From Enterobacter sp. BIGb0383 (GTDB lineage Bacteria > Pseudomonadota > Gammaproteobacteria > Enterobacterales > Enterobacteriaceae), in assembly GCF_003751845.1 (NCBI RefSeq), contig NZ_RJKQ01000002.1, positions 124,001 through 188,000 on the forward strand: a stretch of 64,000 nucleotides of DNA, read 5' to 3'. Under the pieces are notes generated by a model. It was not told the origin of the DNA and did not search any database. It saw nothing but the letters and a program-made list of their open reading frames with translations. The translations under genes and the position numbers were made by a program. Shown here one piece after another: positions 43,560 to 55,074 of this stretch. Numbering within the stretch: the first letter of the stretch is position 1; each line of letters opens with the position of its first letter.

Positions 43560-44672
43560 TTAGCCTGCCGGGCTGACCTTCCACAGCTCACCCTTCGACT
43601 CATCGGTCAGGACGTAGAGATAGCCATCCGGGCCGACACGCACGTCGCGGATACGCTGTTTTTTATCCCCGAGAATACGCCCGTCCTCCGTGACCTTATT
43701 GCCGTTGACGCTCATCACAATCACATCCTGATCTTTTAACGCGCCGATAAACAGTTTGTTCTTCCACTGCGGGAAGGCCGTTGCGTTATAGAACGCCATG
43801 CCGCTGACCGCCGGGGACTGTTTCCAGTAGAAGATCGGCTGCTCGGTGCCTTCCACGATCCCGCCTTTCGCCTCCGGGATCGGCAGGCCGCTGTAGTTAA
43901 TGCCCCAGGTCGCCAGCGGCCAGCCGTAGTTTTTGCCTTTCTCCGGGATATTGATCTCATCCCCGCCGCGCGGGCCGTGCTCGTTCAGCCACAGGGTCTG
44001 GCTCCAGGGATTCATTGCCATGCCCTGCGGATTGCGGATCCCGTATGACCAGATCTCTTCCCGTGCGCCCGCCTTGCCAACGAACGGATTATCTTCCGGC
44101 ACCTTGCCCTGATCGGTGAGACGCACCACTTTGCCCTGCAGCTTATCCAGGTCCTGGGCGGTGGCGCGCTCGTTATTTTCACCGAGGGCAATATAGAGGT
44201 AGCCCTTGCCGTCAAACACCAGACGTCCGCCGAAGTGGTTGCCGGTAGAGAGCTTCGGCGTCTGGCGGAAGACCACCTGGAAATTTTCCAGTCGCTGACC
44301 GTCGTCGCTCAGTCGCCCGTAGCCCACGGCGGTACCGGCTTTATTATCCTCCCCGGCTTCGGCATAGCTCAGCCACACCCGACGCGACTCGGCAAAATCC
44401 GGGGCCAGCACCACGTCCAGCAGACCGCCCTGGCCATTAGCCCACACCTTCGGCACGCCAGCAATCGGCGCTGAGAGCCCTTTCCCCGCCTGCCAGTGAT
44501 GCAGCTCCCCGCCGCGCAGGGTAATCAGCATCCCGTTATTGTCGGGTAAAAATGCCAGAGACCAGGGGTGTTCAAGATTGTCCTGCAACACCTCGACGTT
44601 GACCGTCGCCGCCTGTGCAGAAGAGAGGAAAAACAGAGAACCGAAAAACAGTGCCGTGGCTGAACGTCGCAT
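43560..44672 (-). CDS. yliI: PQQ-dependent soluble aldose sugar dehydrogenase YliI
   Basis: Periplasmic six-bladed beta-propeller of the soluble glucose dehydrogenase type, oxidising aldoses with pyrroloquinoline quinone; enterics that lack PQQ synthesis must import it. The 370-residue precursor starts MRRSATALFFGSLFFLSSAQAA (signal peptide), then HPWSLAFLPDNNGMLIT, STGNHFGGRLVFD with a putative catalytic histidine, YGIRNPQGMAMNPWSQTLWLNEHGPRGGDE and NYGWPLATWG. Start at 44672 gives family length (371 in E. coli). Confidence 0.94.
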   Translation of the reverse strand: MRRSATALFFGSLFFLSSAQAATVNVEVLQDNLEHPWSLAFLPDNNGMLITLRGGELHHWQAGKGLSAPIAGVPKVWANGQGGLLDVVLAPDFAESRRVWLSYAEAGEDNKAGTAVGYGRLSDDGQRLENFQVVFRQTPKLSTGNHFGGRLVFDGKGYLYIALGENNERATAQDLDKLQGKVVRLTDQGKVPEDNPFVGKAGAREEIWSYGIRNPQGMAMNPWSQTLWLNEHGPRGGDEINIPEKGKNYGWPLATWGINYSGLPIPEAKGGIVEGTEQPIFYWKQSPAVSGMAFYNATAFPQWKNKLFIGALKDQDVIVMSVNGNKVTEDGRILGDKKQRIRDVRVGPDGYLYVLTDESKGELWKVSPAG

Positions 44673-44764
44673 AACAGACTCCCTTGTATGATGTGTCCGC
44701 GTTAAGGTTAGCCAGCGCGCCGGGAAGTGCATTTACTTTTACAAAAACTGAATAATGAGCAGAT

Positions 44765-44782
44765 GGGGGAGTTGCCTCCCCC
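44765..44782 (-). terminator. Hairpin after bssR
   Basis: GGGGGAG-TTGC-CTCCCCC, a 7-bp GC-rich stem directly after bssR on the minus strand; the tail (ATCTGCTC) is not T-rich, so strength is uncertain. Confidence 0.5.
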
Positions 44783-44786
44783 GTGC

Positions 44787-45170
44787 TCAGGCTGAAGTGT
44801 GTGAAGCGTTAGCATTGAGGTGCTGAATACTGGTGGTTAATACCGCCAGGCAGCGTTCAAGTTTCTCTGCGTCCACCGCCACAAACTGCGGGCAGTCGTG
44901 GCGTCCGCTCATTAAGGATACCGCCGCGGTGACCATCGCCTCCGCCGCATTGTGCAGCGCCTCCCGCTCTCTCGGCTCAGGCAGCGTACTTAGCTGCGCC
45001 CCCTGAGTGCGCATTTCCGTGCAGAGGTCAAAAAGGTTGTCGCGCAGCTCGTCACTTTCGCTGACCGTCATATAACCCTTCGCTTTTCTTAGCTGCAGAT
45101 AAGCATCCAGGTCGATACAGGCATTAATCAGTTTATTCAGCAGGTTGCGTTTCAGTCGCGCAATCGACAT
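44787..45170 (-). CDS. bssR: Biofilm regulator BssR
   Basis: Small cytoplasmic protein of 127 residues, same length as E. coli BssR (YliH), which represses biofilm formation through indole- and catabolite-linked signalling. The conserved core LINACIDLDAYLQLRKAKGYMTVSESDELRDNLF and AEAMVTAAVSLMSGRHDCPQF is clear; the N- and C-termini diverge. No DNA-binding motif is visible. Start at 45170 (MSIARLKRN); an ATG seven codons upstream is less likely. Divergent from rimO. Confidence 0.9.
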   Translation of the reverse strand: MSIARLKRNLLNKLINACIDLDAYLQLRKAKGYMTVSESDELRDNLFDLCTEMRTQGAQLSTLPEPREREALHNAAEAMVTAAVSLMSGRHDCPQFVAVDAEKLERCLAVLTTSIQHLNANASHTSA

Positions 45171-45382
45171 AGCATTTTCCTCCTTTGTCATCTGTTAGCC
45201 CGATCTGATTATGGCTATTTATTGAGCAGGAAACATGCGTGAGGTCAATTATTGACCAAAGTGCAGGGTTATTTACACTGCTGCAGCAGAAAAGCCGTAC
45301 TAAAGATACCAGTACAACTTTCCCTCCAGCTTCTGTAAAATCCGAGCCCTGATAATTCTATAAATGACTATTTTTTGACCTT

Positions 45383-46708
45383 ATGAGCAATGTAACCCAG
45401 CAGCCGAAGATTGGTTTTGTCTCTCTCGGTTGTCCAAAGAATCTGGTGGATTCAGAACGCATCCTCACCGAGCTGCGTACCGAAGGCTATGACGTCGTTC
45501 CCCGCTACGACGATGCCGATATGGTGATCGTCAACACCTGCGGCTTTATCGACAGCGCGGTGCAGGAGTCGCTGGAGGCGATTGGCGAAGCCCTGAACGA
45601 GAACGGCAAGGTGATTGTGACCGGCTGTCTGGGCGCGAAGGTCGATCAGATCCGTGAAGTCCATCCGAAGGTGCTGGAGATTACCGGTCCGCATAGCTAT
45701 GAGCAGGTGCTGGAGCATGTTCACCACTATGTGCCGAAGCCAAAGCATAACCCGTTCCTGAGCCTGGTCCCGGAACAGGGCGTGAAGCTGACGCCGCGCC
45801 ACTATGCCTATCTGAAAATTTCCGAAGGCTGCAACCATCGCTGCACCTTCTGCATTATCCCGTCCATGCGCGGCGATCTCGACAGCCGTCCGATTGGCGA
45901 CGTGTTGGCGGAAGCTAAGCGTCTGGCCGACGCGGGCGTTAAAGAGCTGCTGGTGATCTCTCAGGACACTTCCGCCTACGGCGTGGACGTGAAGCACCGG
46001 ACCGGTTTCTATAACGGCGAGCCGGTGAAAACCAGCATGGTAAGCCTGTGCGAGCAGCTGGCGAAGCTGGGTATCTGGGTGCGTCTGCACTATGTCTACC
46101 CGTATCCGCACGTGGACGATGTGATCCCGCTGATGGCGGAAGGCAAAATTCTGCCGTATCTGGATATCCCGATGCAGCACGCCAGCCCGAAAATCCTCAA
46201 GCTGATGAAGCGCCCTGGCGCAGTCGATCGCCAGCTGGCACGCATTAAGCAGTGGCGTGAAATGTGTCCTGAGCTGACCCTGCGATCCACCTTTATCGTT
46301 GGCTTCCCGGGCGAGACCGAAGAAGATTTCCAGATGCTGCTCGACTTCCTGAAAGAAGCGCGCCTCGACCGCGTCGGCTGCTTTAAGTACAGCCCGGTTG
46401 AAGGTGCCACCGCCAATGAACTGGCGGACCAGGTGCCGGAAGAGGTCAAAGAGGAGCGCTGGAACCGCTTTATGCAGCTGCAGCAGAAGATTTCCGCCGA
46501 GCGTCTGCAGGAGAAAGTGGGCCGCGAGCTGATGGTGATTGTCGATGAAGTCGACGCAGAAGGCGCGATTGGCCGCAGTATGGCCGACGCCCCGGAAATC
46601 GACGGCGCGGTCTATCTGAACGGTGAGAGCAAGCTTAAGCCGGGCGACGTCGTGAAAGTGAAAATCGATCACGCCGACGAGTACGATATGTGGGGCAGCC
46701 TGATCTAA
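45383..46708 (+). CDS. rimO: Ribosomal protein S12 methylthiotransferase RimO
   Basis: Radical SAM enzyme that beta-methylthiolates Asp88 of ribosomal protein S12. The 441 residues (E. coli 441) have the UPF0004 domain with cluster cysteines ([26 protein letters not shown]), the radical SAM motif GCNHRCTFC with CxxxCxxC, and a C-terminal TRAM domain ([26 protein letters not shown]). A hairpin separates it from the convergent gsiD. Confidence 0.97.
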   Translation: MSNVTQQPKIGFVSLGCPKNLVDSERILTELRTEGYDVVPRYDDADMVIVNTCGFIDSAVQESLEAIGEALNENGKVIVTGCLGAKVDQIREVHPKVLEITGPHSYEQVLEHVHHYVPKPKHNPFLSLVPEQGVKLTPRHYAYLKISEGCNHRCTFCIIPSMRGDLDSRPIGDVLAEAKRLADAGVKELLVISQDTSAYGVDVKHRTGFYNGEPVKTSMVSLCEQLAKLGIWVRLHYVYPYPHVDDVIPLMAEGKILPYLDIPMQHASPKILKLMKRPGAVDRQLARIKQWREMCPELTLRSTFIVGFPGETEEDFQMLLDFLKEARLDRVGCFKYSPVEGATANELADQVPEEVKEERWNRFMQLQQKISAERLQEKVGRELMVIVDEVDAEGAIGRSMADAPEIDGAVYLNGESKLKPGDVVKVKIDHADEYDMWGSLI

Positions 46709-46721
46709 CCCCCGTGTCCTT

Positions 46722-46741
46722 CCTCTCCCTCACGGGAGAGG
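46722..46741. terminator. Hairpin between rimO and gsiD
   Basis: CCTCTCCC-TCAC-GGGAGAGG, an 8-bp perfect stem between convergent genes. It has the look of a dispersed palindromic element common in enterics; T-run is absent. Confidence 0.5.
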
Positions 46742-46746
46742 AACAC

Positions 46747-47658
46747 CTACCCTTTAATCCTCGGGTCCAGCGCGTCGCGCAGGCCATCTCCCAGCAGATT
46801 GAACGCCAGCACGGTGAGAAATATCGCCATGCTCGGGAACAGCGCCACGTGCGGCGCAATCACCATATCCGCTCGCGCTTCATTGAGCATCGCGCCCCAC
46901 TCCGGCGTCGGCGGCTGTGCGCCCAGCCCGAGGAACGACAGACTGGCCGCGGAGATAATCGAGGTGCCGATACGCATCGTAAAGTAGACCACGATCGATG
47001 AGACCGTCCCCGGCAGAATATGCTGGAACAGGATGGTCATATCGCTGGCCCCAATGCTGCGTGCCGACTCGATAAAGGTCTGCTGCTTCAGCACCAGGGT
47101 GTTGCCGCGCACCAGTCGGGCAAAGGCAGGAATGGAAAAGACCGCCACTGCGATAATCACGTTGGCCATGCCGTTGCCCATCACCGCCACCACCGCGATC
47201 GCCAGCAGGATGCCGGGGAAGGCAAAGAGCACGTCGCAGATACGCATAATAATGCGGTCCCACCAGCCCTCGTAGTAGCCCGCGATCAGCCCGAGTACCG
47301 TGCCGATGAGCGCGCCGATCAGTACCGCAAAGACCCCGGCCGCGAGCGAGATTTGCGCCCCGACCAGCACCCGGCTAAAAATATCCCTTCCCAGCGAATC
47401 GACGCCAAACCAGTGCAGCAGCGACGGGCCGTCGTTGAGCCGGTCATAGTCAAAATAGGTTTCCGCATTGAAAGGCGCTATCCAGGGCGCGAGCAGCGCC
47501 ACAGCGATCAGCAGCAGGACAAAGAGACCGGCCAGCATTGCCGCCTTCTGACGACGGAAGCGACGCCAGAACTCAAGCCACGGCGTCCGCACATGGTCCG
47601 GTTTGACCACCGGCATTGCGTTGATGATCGCCTGACGGCGCCAGTTAAACAGTCGCAT
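46747..47658 (-). CDS. gsiD: Glutathione ABC transporter permease GsiD
   Basis: Inner-membrane permease of the GsiABCD glutathione importer, DppC/OppC family. The 303 residues equal E. coli GsiD. A cytoplasmic N-terminus precedes six helices; the family pattern [22 protein letters not shown] and the coupling loop [20 protein letters not shown] are present. It is the last gene of gsiABCD, two bases after gsiC. Confidence 0.96.
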   Translation of the reverse strand: MRLFNWRRQAIINAMPVVKPDHVRTPWLEFWRRFRRQKAAMLAGLFVLLLIAVALLAPWIAPFNAETYFDYDRLNDGPSLLHWFGVDSLGRDIFSRVLVGAQISLAAGVFAVLIGALIGTVLGLIAGYYEGWWDRIIMRICDVLFAFPGILLAIAVVAVMGNGMANVIIAVAVFSIPAFARLVRGNTLVLKQQTFIESARSIGASDMTILFQHILPGTVSSIVVYFTMRIGTSIISAASLSFLGLGAQPPTPEWGAMLNEARADMVIAPHVALFPSMAIFLTVLAFNLLGDGLRDALDPRIKG

Positions 47659-47660
47659 CC

Positions 47661-48581
47661 TTACTTGTACCTGATTGCCGGGTTAATGGCGGCATAGAGG
47701 ATATCCACCACTAAGTTGATAAGAATAAACTCCAGCGAAAACAGCAGCACTTCCGCCTGAATCACCGGATAGTCGCGCATCTCCACCGAATCCACCAGCA
47801 GACGGCCCAGCCCCGGCCAGTTGAACACTTTCTCAACCACGATAGAGCCGCCGAGCAGAAAACCAAACTGCAGGCCCATCATGGTGATCACCGGGATCAT
47901 CGCGTTGCGCAGGCCGTGCTTCAGCACCACCCAGGTTTCGCTCACACCCTTCGCCCGGGCGGTACGCATGTAGTCTTCGTTAAGGACCTCAACGAAGGAG
48001 GCGCGGGTAAAGCGGGCCATCACCGCCGCCACCGCCGCACCCAGCGTCAGCGAAGGCAAAATATAGTGCTGCCAGGTATCGGCGCCGACCGTGGGTAACC
48101 AGCCCAGCTCCACCGAGAAAATCTGCATCAGCAGCATCCCGAGCGCAAAGGCCGGAAATGAGATGCCGGTGATAGCAAGCATCATACCCAGCCGGTCTGG
48201 CCAGCGGTTGCGCCAGACCGCCGCAGCGATACCGGCCGCCAGGCCAAACAGCATCGCCCACAGCATGCTCCATACCGTCAGCCAGAGCGTCGGCATAAAG
48301 CGGCTGGCAATTTCATCGACCACCGGGCGGCGCGAGACCATTGACGTCCCAAAATCGCCCTGTACGACGCTGGTCATATAGTCCCAGAACTGAATATACA
48401 ACGGCCTGTCGAGGCCAAGCTGCTCACGTACCAGCGCCACCACCTGGCCGTCAGCCTCCGGCCCGGCGATAAGCCTGGCCGGATCGCCCGGTAGCATATG
48501 GACAAACAAAAACACCAGCACCGCCACCAGCAGCAGCGTCGGGATCAAACCCAGCAGGCGCTTAACGATATAATTCAGCAT
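47661..48581 (-). CDS. gsiC: Glutathione ABC transporter permease GsiC
   Basis: Partner permease of GsiD, DppB/OppB family, 306 residues as in E. coli. Six helices; [18 protein letters not shown] in the first periplasmic loop and the coupling loop [24 protein letters not shown]. Start at 48581 ([17 protein letters not shown]); an ATG nine codons upstream sits in the gsiB-gsiC gap. Positioned between gsiB and gsiD. Confidence 0.96.
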   Translation of the reverse strand: MLNYIVKRLLGLIPTLLLVAVLVFLFVHMLPGDPARLIAGPEADGQVVALVREQLGLDRPLYIQFWDYMTSVVQGDFGTSMVSRRPVVDEIASRFMPTLWLTVWSMLWAMLFGLAAGIAAAVWRNRWPDRLGMMLAITGISFPAFALGMLLMQIFSVELGWLPTVGADTWQHYILPSLTLGAAVAAVMARFTRASFVEVLNEDYMRTARAKGVSETWVVLKHGLRNAMIPVITMMGLQFGFLLGGSIVVEKVFNWPGLGRLLVDSVEMRDYPVIQAEVLLFSLEFILINLVVDILYAAINPAIRYK

Positions 48582-48623
48582 CACATCTTCCATTGCGCGC
48601 CGATGCATCGGCGCGGGCGGACC

Positions 48624-50162
48624 TTACTTCAGGTCGGCCTCATCAAAACTAAAACCCGTGTCCGGCATGATATAGAAACCGGTGAGGGTTTTGCTATGCG
48701 CAGAAACCAGTTTTTCCACCACCAGCGGCACCCAGGGGGCTTCCTTCCACAGGGTGTCCTGGACATTTTTATACAGCTTCGCCTTCTGCTGCGGGTTGGT
48801 AGTTTGCAGCGCCGCGCTCAGATCGTGGTCCACCTGCGAATTACTGTAGAAGGCGGTATTAAACAGGGTCGGCGGCCAGTTTTGTGAGGCAAACAGCGGC
48901 GACAGCGCCCAGTCCGCTTCGCCGGTTGAGGCGGTCCAGCCGGTGTAGAACATCCGCACCCCGCTCTCTTTCTGACCTTTTCCTTCGACTTCTGCCGCAC
49001 GCTGCCCGGCATCCATCGCCGTGACCTGTACCTTAATGCCCACCTGGCCCAGCTGTTGCTGGGTAAACTGCAGCACTTTCTGCGCGGTACTGTGGTTGTG
49101 GGATGACCACAACGTGGTGCTGAATCCGTTGGGATAGCCCGCCTCTTTCAGCAGTTCCCGCGCCTTCGCCGGATCGTAAGGCCATGGCTGATACTGCTGT
49201 GACAGCCCGATAGCCGGTGGCAGCACCCCGGTGGCAGGGGTAGCGTAACCGGCAAAGGCGACTTTAACCAGCGCCTGGCGGTTAATCGCGTAGTTGATGG
49301 CCTCGCGCACCTTCGGATTATCAAAAGGTTTCTGCGTTACGTTCATGCTGATATAGCGCTGCATAATCGACGGGCTGGCCACCAGCTCCAGCTTGCTGTT
49401 CTTTTCCAGCAGCCGGGCCTGCTCATAGGGAATGGGGAAGGCAAACTGCGCTTCACCCGTTTGCAGCATCGCGGCGCGGGTATTGTTATCGGTGACCGGA
49501 CGCCAGGTAATGCTGTCCAGCTTCGGTAGCCCGGACTGCCAGTAGTCGGCGTACTTTTTCACCTTCACAAAATCGGTCTGATTCCAGGTTTCCAGCTGGT
49601 ACGGCCCGGTGCCGACCGGATGGAAACCGATCTCCGCGCCGTATTTTTCCAGCGCCGCCGGGGAGATCATCGCCGTTGCCGGATGGGCAAGAATATTAAT
49701 AAACGCCGAGAAGGGCTGGCTGAGCGTGATTTTGACCGTCGTCGGATCGACCACCTCGGTTGAGGCGATATTTTTGTAGAGATTATAGCGTTTAAGATGG
49801 TTTGCCGGATCGCTGGCGCGGTCGAGGTTCACCTTCACCGCGGCGGCATCGAAGTCGGTACCGTCCTGGAAGGTAATCCCCGATCGCAGTTTCACCGTAT
49901 AGACCCGACCATCATCGGAAACGCTGTAGCTCTCGGCCAGCACGTTTTTTAGCTTCATGTCTTTATCAAGGCCGAATAGCCCCTGATAGAACGACTTCGC
50001 CACCGCCTGGGAGAGGGTATCATTCGCATCGTAAGGGTCGAGCGTGGTGAAGTTAGACCCCACGGCAACCACGACGTTTTTCGCCGCAATGGCAGGTGCT
50101 GTTGCCAGGGCTGCGGCGACACCGAGCGCCGTAAGCCATGTGCCGGAAACAAACTTTGTCAT
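48624..50162 (-). CDS. gsiB: Periplasmic glutathione-binding protein GsiB
   Basis: Family 5 solute-binding protein for glutathione. The 512-residue precursor has a signal peptide ([18 protein letters not shown]) and the family segments [27 protein letters not shown] and [26 protein letters not shown]. Length equals E. coli GsiB. It lies 33 bases after gsiA and 42 before gsiC. Confidence 0.96.
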   Translation of the reverse strand: MTKFVSGTWLTALGVAAALATAPAIAAKNVVVAVGSNFTTLDPYDANDTLSQAVAKSFYQGLFGLDKDMKLKNVLAESYSVSDDGRVYTVKLRSGITFQDGTDFDAAAVKVNLDRASDPANHLKRYNLYKNIASTEVVDPTTVKITLSQPFSAFINILAHPATAMISPAALEKYGAEIGFHPVGTGPYQLETWNQTDFVKVKKYADYWQSGLPKLDSITWRPVTDNNTRAAMLQTGEAQFAFPIPYEQARLLEKNSKLELVASPSIMQRYISMNVTQKPFDNPKVREAINYAINRQALVKVAFAGYATPATGVLPPAIGLSQQYQPWPYDPAKARELLKEAGYPNGFSTTLWSSHNHSTAQKVLQFTQQQLGQVGIKVQVTAMDAGQRAAEVEGKGQKESGVRMFYTGWTASTGEADWALSPLFASQNWPPTLFNTAFYSNSQVDHDLSAALQTTNPQQKAKLYKNVQDTLWKEAPWVPLVVEKLVSAHSKTLTGFYIMPDTGFSFDEADLK

Positions 50163-50195
50163 GTTATTCTCCTGAACCCTGCCTGGTAAAAAAAA

Positions 50196-52070
50196 TCATA
50201 AACGCGATAACGGATCGCCCACCGCAGGCCCCCGGGCAACAAAGTGCCCTGGACTCACCTGCTGGAGCAGCACGTTTTCCGTCTTGCTGCCTCGCTTATA
50301 AATATTGCCCGGTAACTCATCCGACAGCAGGACCCGCTGCGGATGCCGGTGCATCGGGTCGGCGACCGGAACCGCCCGCATCAGCTTGCGGGTGTAGGGA
50401 TGCTGCGGATTTTCAAAGACCGCCTGTCGCGGACCGATCTCGACGATCTGTCCAAGGTACATCACCGCCACCCGATGACTGATGCGTTCTACCACCGCCA
50501 TATCGTGCGAAATAAACAAAAATGCGATCCCCATATCCCGCTGCAAATCGAGCAGCAGATTGATGATCTGCGCGCGAATGGAGACATCCAGCGCCGAAAC
50601 AGACTCATCGGCGATCACCACTTTCGGGTTCAGCGCCAGCGCGCGCGCAATACAGATACGCTGCCGCTGGCCGCCGGAAAATTCATGCGGGTAGCGCCAG
50701 GCATGTTCGGGCCGCAGACCGACCCGCTCCAGCAGCCACGCCACCCGCTTATGCGCAGCGTCCCCCGCCAGCAGGCCGTGGACCCGCAGCGGCTCAAGAA
50801 TCGAATGCCCCACCGTCTGACGCGGATCGAGAGAAGCATAGGGATCCTGAAAAATGTACTGAATATCGCGCCGCAGCGGCTGCAGCCGGCTATCCGGCAG
50901 GGTATCGATCCGCTGGCCGTTGAAGATAATGCTGCCGCCCTGGTTTTCGACCAGCCGCAGCAGCGCCCGGCCAGTGGTCGACTTCCCGCAGCCTGACTCG
51001 CCCACCAGCGACAGGGTCTCCCCCGGCCAGAGATCGAAGCTCACCTTCTCTACCGCATGCACCTCTCGGGTGACGCGGTTGAGAATGCCGCTGCGCAGCG
51101 GAAAACGCACCACCAGGTCGCGGACCTGCAATATCGGCTCGCCTTCCACCACCGTATCCTGCTCCCTTTCCGACTGGGCCTGCGGACTGCCGGTCGGCAG
51201 GATCAGCGGGAAACGGCGCGGCAGAGTGCTGCCATGCATCGCGCCCAGTCGTGGCACCGCAGCCAGCAGAGAGCGAGTATAGGGATGCTCCGGCGCCTGG
51301 AAAATTTGCGCCACGCCGCCGGTCTCTACCGCCTCGCCCTGATGCATCACCAGCACCCGGTCGGCAATATCCGCCACCACGCCCATATCGTGGGTGATAA
51401 AAATCACCCCCATGTCCATCTCCTGCTGCAGGACGCGGATCAGCTGCAGGATCTGCGCCTGCACGGTGACGTCCAGCGCCGTGGTCGGCTCATCGGCAAT
51501 CAGCACCGCCGGGCGACACGACAGCGCCATGGCGATCATCACCCGCTGGCGCATACCACCAGAGAGCTGGTGCGGATAGCGGGACATGACCGTCTGCGCT
51601 TCAGGAATACGCACCTGATCGAGCATATTGCGCGCTTCTACCAGCGCCCGCTCGCGGCTCAGATGCTGGTGCAGGCGAATCGACTCGGCGATTTGCTCCC
51701 CGACGGTAAAGACCGGGTTGAGGGAGGTCATCGGCTCCTGAAAAATCATCGCGATATCCGCCCCGCGCACGCCGCGCATCTGGGAGGCATTCTGTTCAGG
51801 CAGGGAGATCACCTGACGATTGCGCCGCCGCAGCAGCATCTCGTCGCACTGTATCTGACCGGAAGTTTGTTCCAGCAGGCGCATCAGCGCCAGCGCGGTA
51901 ACCGATTTTCCCGAGCCGGATTCACCAACAATCGCCAGCGTTTCACCACGCTGAAGGTGAAATGAGAGATGACGCACAGCATGCGTTCGCTGCTGGTCGT
52001 GCTGAAAGGTCACGTTCAGGTTCTGAACGGCCAGCACATCACGGGCAGCTAATTGATCACTGTGCGGCAC
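50196..52070 (-). CDS. gsiA: Glutathione ABC transporter ATP-binding protein GsiA
   Basis: Fused double ATPase of the glutathione importer, 624 residues. First half: [16 protein letters not shown] and [11 protein letters not shown]; second half: [17 protein letters not shown] and [11 protein letters not shown], with Ser in place of the usual Pro after the catalytic Glu. Both halves keep the switch histidines (THDMGVV, SHDMAVV) and the oligopeptide-type C-terminal HPYTR motifs. In E. coli the operon begins with iaaA; here that gene is absent and gsiA is first, behind its own promoter. Confidence 0.97.
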   Translation of the reverse strand: MPHSDQLAARDVLAVQNLNVTFQHDQQRTHAVRHLSFHLQRGETLAIVGESGSGKSVTALALMRLLEQTSGQIQCDEMLLRRRNRQVISLPEQNASQMRGVRGADIAMIFQEPMTSLNPVFTVGEQIAESIRLHQHLSRERALVEARNMLDQVRIPEAQTVMSRYPHQLSGGMRQRVMIAMALSCRPAVLIADEPTTALDVTVQAQILQLIRVLQQEMDMGVIFITHDMGVVADIADRVLVMHQGEAVETGGVAQIFQAPEHPYTRSLLAAVPRLGAMHGSTLPRRFPLILPTGSPQAQSEREQDTVVEGEPILQVRDLVVRFPLRSGILNRVTREVHAVEKVSFDLWPGETLSLVGESGCGKSTTGRALLRLVENQGGSIIFNGQRIDTLPDSRLQPLRRDIQYIFQDPYASLDPRQTVGHSILEPLRVHGLLAGDAAHKRVAWLLERVGLRPEHAWRYPHEFSGGQRQRICIARALALNPKVVIADESVSALDVSIRAQIINLLLDLQRDMGIAFLFISHDMAVVERISHRVAVMYLGQIVEIGPRQAVFENPQHPYTRKLMRAVPVADPMHRHPQRVLLSDELPGNIYKRGSKTENVLLQQVSPGHFVARGPAVGDPLSRL

Positions 52071-52203
52071 GGCATACTCCTCATTGGCGGTAAATTCCTG
52101 TCATAGTGACGGGGTGTACATCCCTTTTTCCTGTGCCTGTCGACGAAGTAACCGCTTTTTCTATAAATATCATCATCGTGGTCTTCGCTTCAGACAATTT
52201 CTG

Positions 52204-52232
52204 ACTATAGAAAGTCATAAACCTAATGTAAA
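52204..52232 (-). promoter_or_regulatory. gsiA promoter with overlapping inverted repeat
   Basis: On the minus strand TTTACA, a 17-base spacer and TATAGT form a near-consensus sigma-70 promoter with a leader of about 125 bases. The inverted repeat TGACT-ATAGAA-AGTCA (52202-52217) covers the -10 element, a good place for a repressor. The binding factor is unknown. Confidence 0.65.
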
Positions 52233-52318
52233 GGCAACGGGCGCTCTCTACCCATACAGTCTGACGGGCTTTTCTGCCATAATAGCGCCCTGAACTTTTT
52301 GCCCTGCTGGAGTTTTCC

Positions 52319-53551
52319 ATGGATTTTAATGCCGGACTAATGCCACTTGATGCGGCGTTATCACAGATGCTTTCCCGTATCCTGCCGCTCAGCGCGTCAG
52401 AGCCTGTGCCGCTGGTGCACGGCTTCAGTCGCGTAACGGCTGACGATATCACTTCGCCGCTCAATGTGCCCGGTTTTGATAATTCCGCAATGGATGGCTA
52501 CGCCGTCCGACTGGCAGACCTCGAAAAACAGACGCCGCTCCCGGTCGCCGGAAAAGCCTTCGCCGGTCAGCCGTTTAACGGCGAGTGGCCCACCGGCACC
52601 TGTGTTCGCATTATGACCGGCGCGCCGATCCCCGTCGGCTGCGATGCCGTGGTGATGCAGGAAGAGACGGAGCAACATCCTGACGGTATCCGCTTTACCG
52701 CCACCGTCCTTCCCGGACAAAATATTCGCCGCAGCGGCGAGGATATCCAGGCGGGTGCCGTGGTGTTCCCGGCCGGCACAAAATTGAGCGTGGCAGAGCT
52801 GCCGGTGCTGGCCTCGCTGGGCATCGCTGAGGTTAGCGTCGTGCGTAAGGTACGTGTGGCCCTGTTCTCCACCGGAGACGAGCTACAGCTCCCCGGCCAG
52901 CCGCTGGCCGACGGCCAGATTTATGATACTAACCGCCTGGCGGTGCATCTGATGCTGGAGCAGCTTGGCTGCGAAGTGATCAATCTCGGCATTATTCGTG
53001 ACAACCCCGACCAGCTGCGGAAAACCTTTATCGAAGCGGACCAGCAGGCCGATGTGGTGATCAGCTCCGGCGGCGTTTCCGTTGGCGAAGCGGACTACAC
53101 GAAAGCCCTGCTCGAAGAGCTGGGCGAAGTCGGTTTCTGGAAGCTGGCCATTAAGCCGGGCAAACCTTTTGCCTTCGGCAAGCTAAGCAAGAGCTGGTTC
53201 TGCGGCCTGCCGGGCAACCCGGTCTCTGCAGCCCTGACCTTCTATCAACTGGTGCAGCCGCTGTTGGCGAAGCTGAGCGGTCAGAGCGGCAACGCGCTGC
53301 CGCCGCGCCTGCGGGTCCGTGCGGCGACCCGGCTGAAAAAATCCCCCGGCCGTCTCGATTTCCAGCGCGGAATTCTTCAGCGCAACGCCGACGGCGAAGC
53401 GGAAGTGACCACGACCGGCCATCAGGGCTCGCATATTTTTAGCTCCTTCAGCCAGGGCAACTGCTTTATCGTGCTGGAGCGCGATCGCGGCAACGTCGAG
53501 CCGGGCGAGTGGGTCGAGGTTGAACCCTTCAACGCCCTGTTTGGAGGCTAA
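52319..53551 (+). CDS. moeA: Molybdopterin molybdenumtransferase MoeA
   Basis: Inserts molybdenum into adenylylated molybdopterin; needed for the cofactor of FdhF and other molybdoenzymes. The 410 residues (E. coli 411) include [33 protein letters not shown], the MoaB/Mog-like domain with [15 protein letters not shown] and [11 protein letters not shown]. It is followed after three bases by moeB, as in E. coli, and is divergent from gsiA. Confidence 0.97.
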   Translation: MDFNAGLMPLDAALSQMLSRILPLSASEPVPLVHGFSRVTADDITSPLNVPGFDNSAMDGYAVRLADLEKQTPLPVAGKAFAGQPFNGEWPTGTCVRIMTGAPIPVGCDAVVMQEETEQHPDGIRFTATVLPGQNIRRSGEDIQAGAVVFPAGTKLSVAELPVLASLGIAEVSVVRKVRVALFSTGDELQLPGQPLADGQIYDTNRLAVHLMLEQLGCEVINLGIIRDNPDQLRKTFIEADQQADVVISSGGVSVGEADYTKALLEELGEVGFWKLAIKPGKPFAFGKLSKSWFCGLPGNPVSAALTFYQLVQPLLAKLSGQSGNALPPRLRVRAATRLKKSPGRLDFQRGILQRNADGEAEVTTTGHQGSHIFSSFSQGNCFIVLERDRGNVEPGEWVEVEPFNALFGG

Positions 53552-53554
53552 GCG

Positions 53555-54319
53555 ATGGCAGAGGAGCTGAGCGACCAGGAGATGCTGCGCTATAACCGGC
53601 AGATCATCCTGCGCGACTTCGATTTCGACGGTCAGGAAGCCCTGAAAGCTTCCCGGGTGCTGGTGGTCGGTCTGGGCGGACTGGGCTGCGCGGCAGCCCA
53701 GTATCTGGCGGCGGCCGGGATCGGCGAGATGACGCTGCTGGATTTCGATACCGTGGCGCTGTCCAATCTTCAGCGCCAGACGCTGCACGGCGATGCCAAT
53801 ATTGGTCAGCCAAAGGTGGAATCCGCCCGTGAGTCGCTGTCGCGTATTAATCCGCACGTTCAGCTCACCCCTCTCAACGCCCTGCTGGATGAAGACGCCC
53901 TGCTGGCGCAAATCGCCGGGCACGATCTGGTGCTCGACTGCACCGATAACGTGGCGATCCGCAATCAGCTCAATCAGGGCTGCTTTGTTACCCGCACGCC
54001 GCTGGTTTCCGGGGCGGCAATCCGCATGGAGGGGCAAATCAGCGTCTTTACGTATCAGGACGATGAGCCCTGCTACCGCTGCCTGAGCCGTCTGTTCGGC
54101 GAGAACGCGCTGACCTGCTCGGAAGCGGGCGTGATGGCGCCGCTGGTGGGGATCATCGGTTCCCTGCAGGCGATGGAAGCGATTAAGGTTCTGACCCGCT
54201 ATGGCCGACCGGCCACGGGGAAAATCGTGCTCTATGATGCGATGACCTGCCAGTTCCGCGAAATGAAACTGGCGCGCCATCCGCACTGCGAAGTGTGCAG
54301 CGCGGATAACGCCCGCTAA
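53555..54319 (+). CDS. moeB: Molybdopterin-synthase adenylyltransferase MoeB
   Basis: E1-like enzyme that adenylates the C-terminus of the molybdopterin synthase small subunit MoaD. The 254 residues carry the nucleotide-binding GLGGLGCAAAQYLAAAGIG, YNRQIILRDFDFDGQEAL near the N-terminus, DCTDNVAIRNQLN, and zinc cysteine pairs CYRC and CEVC. Convergent with fsaA, only six bases apart. Confidence 0.97.
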   Translation: MAEELSDQEMLRYNRQIILRDFDFDGQEALKASRVLVVGLGGLGCAAAQYLAAAGIGEMTLLDFDTVALSNLQRQTLHGDANIGQPKVESARESLSRINPHVQLTPLNALLDEDALLAQIAGHDLVLDCTDNVAIRNQLNQGCFVTRTPLVSGAAIRMEGQISVFTYQDDEPCYRCLSRLFGENALTCSEAGVMAPLVGIIGSLQAMEAIKVLTRYGRPATGKIVLYDAMTCQFREMKLARHPHCEVCSADNAR

Positions 54320-54325
54320 ACGCCG

Positions 54326-54988
54326 TTACAGCGTGGTACGTCCGAACGCGTTCAGCCAGTCCTGCTCAAATTTCACCACCGCCGCCTCGACCGCCGGGGC
54401 GGCGATCAGTTGCTGCGCCACGTCCAGCGGCAGGGTGATCGCTTCGCAGCCGGCCAGCAGGCAGTCCAGCGCCTGACGCGGGGTTTTAAAACTGGCGGCC
54501 AGCACCTTTGTCTGCGGCGCATGCAGGCTCAGGAGCTGCTGTAACTCCACCACCGTCTGAATTCCGTCTCCGCCCTGAGCATCCACCCGATTCACGTAGG
54601 GCGCGACATACTCCGCCCCGGCCAGCGCCGCCAGCAATCCCTGCGCCGCGCCGTAAACCGCCGTGCCCAGCGTCGGGATACCTTCCGCCTTCAGCAGTTT
54701 AATTGCCGCCAGCCCTTCTGCCGTAACCGGCACCTTCACGACCAGATCCGGCACCATCGTCCGTAGCCTGCGCGCCTCTTCCACCATCGCATCTGCGGTG
54801 GTCGCCAGTACCTGGGCAAACAGACGACCCTGGCCGCCCAGCGCCGCATGCAGTTCCGGCAGCAGGGAATCAAGCGGACGTTGACCGCCTGCCACAATGC
54901 TCGGATTCGTGGTCACGCCCGCAAGGGGGAAGATGCGGGCCAGTTTCTGCACCGCGCCAACATCAGAGGTATCCAGATAGAGTTCCAT
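54326..54988 (-). CDS. fsaA: Fructose-6-phosphate aldolase FsaA
   Basis: Transaldolase-family class I aldolase that makes or cleaves fructose-6-phosphate from dihydroxyacetone and glyceraldehyde-3-phosphate. The 220 residues equal E. coli Fsa[33 protein letters not shown], Schiff-base Lys85 in DLVVKVPVT, and [14 protein letters not shown]. Start at 54988; an upstream in-frame ATG would add 18 unsupported residues. Divergent from the glycyl-radical operon ybiYW. Confidence 0.96.
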   Translation of the reverse strand: MELYLDTSDVGAVQKLARIFPLAGVTTNPSIVAGGQRPLDSLLPELHAALGGQGRLFAQVLATTADAMVEEARRLRTMVPDLVVKVPVTAEGLAAIKLLKAEGIPTLGTAVYGAAQGLLAALAGAEYVAPYVNRVDAQGGDGIQTVVELQQLLSLHAPQTKVLAASFKTPRQALDCLLAGCEAITLPLDVAQQLIAAPAVEAAVVKFEQDWLNAFGRTTL

Positions 54989-55074
54989 AGAGGTTTCCTG
55001 AAAGTGTGAGGGTTCGCATGCTTTCGCACTATACGCCCGCAAAAGCGACGTCCGTTGATTTGCGTCAATTTAAC

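Noticed and set aside
45452-46672. Long minus-strand ORF (406 codons) opposite rimO
   Set aside because: Antisense shadow of a strongly conserved gene.
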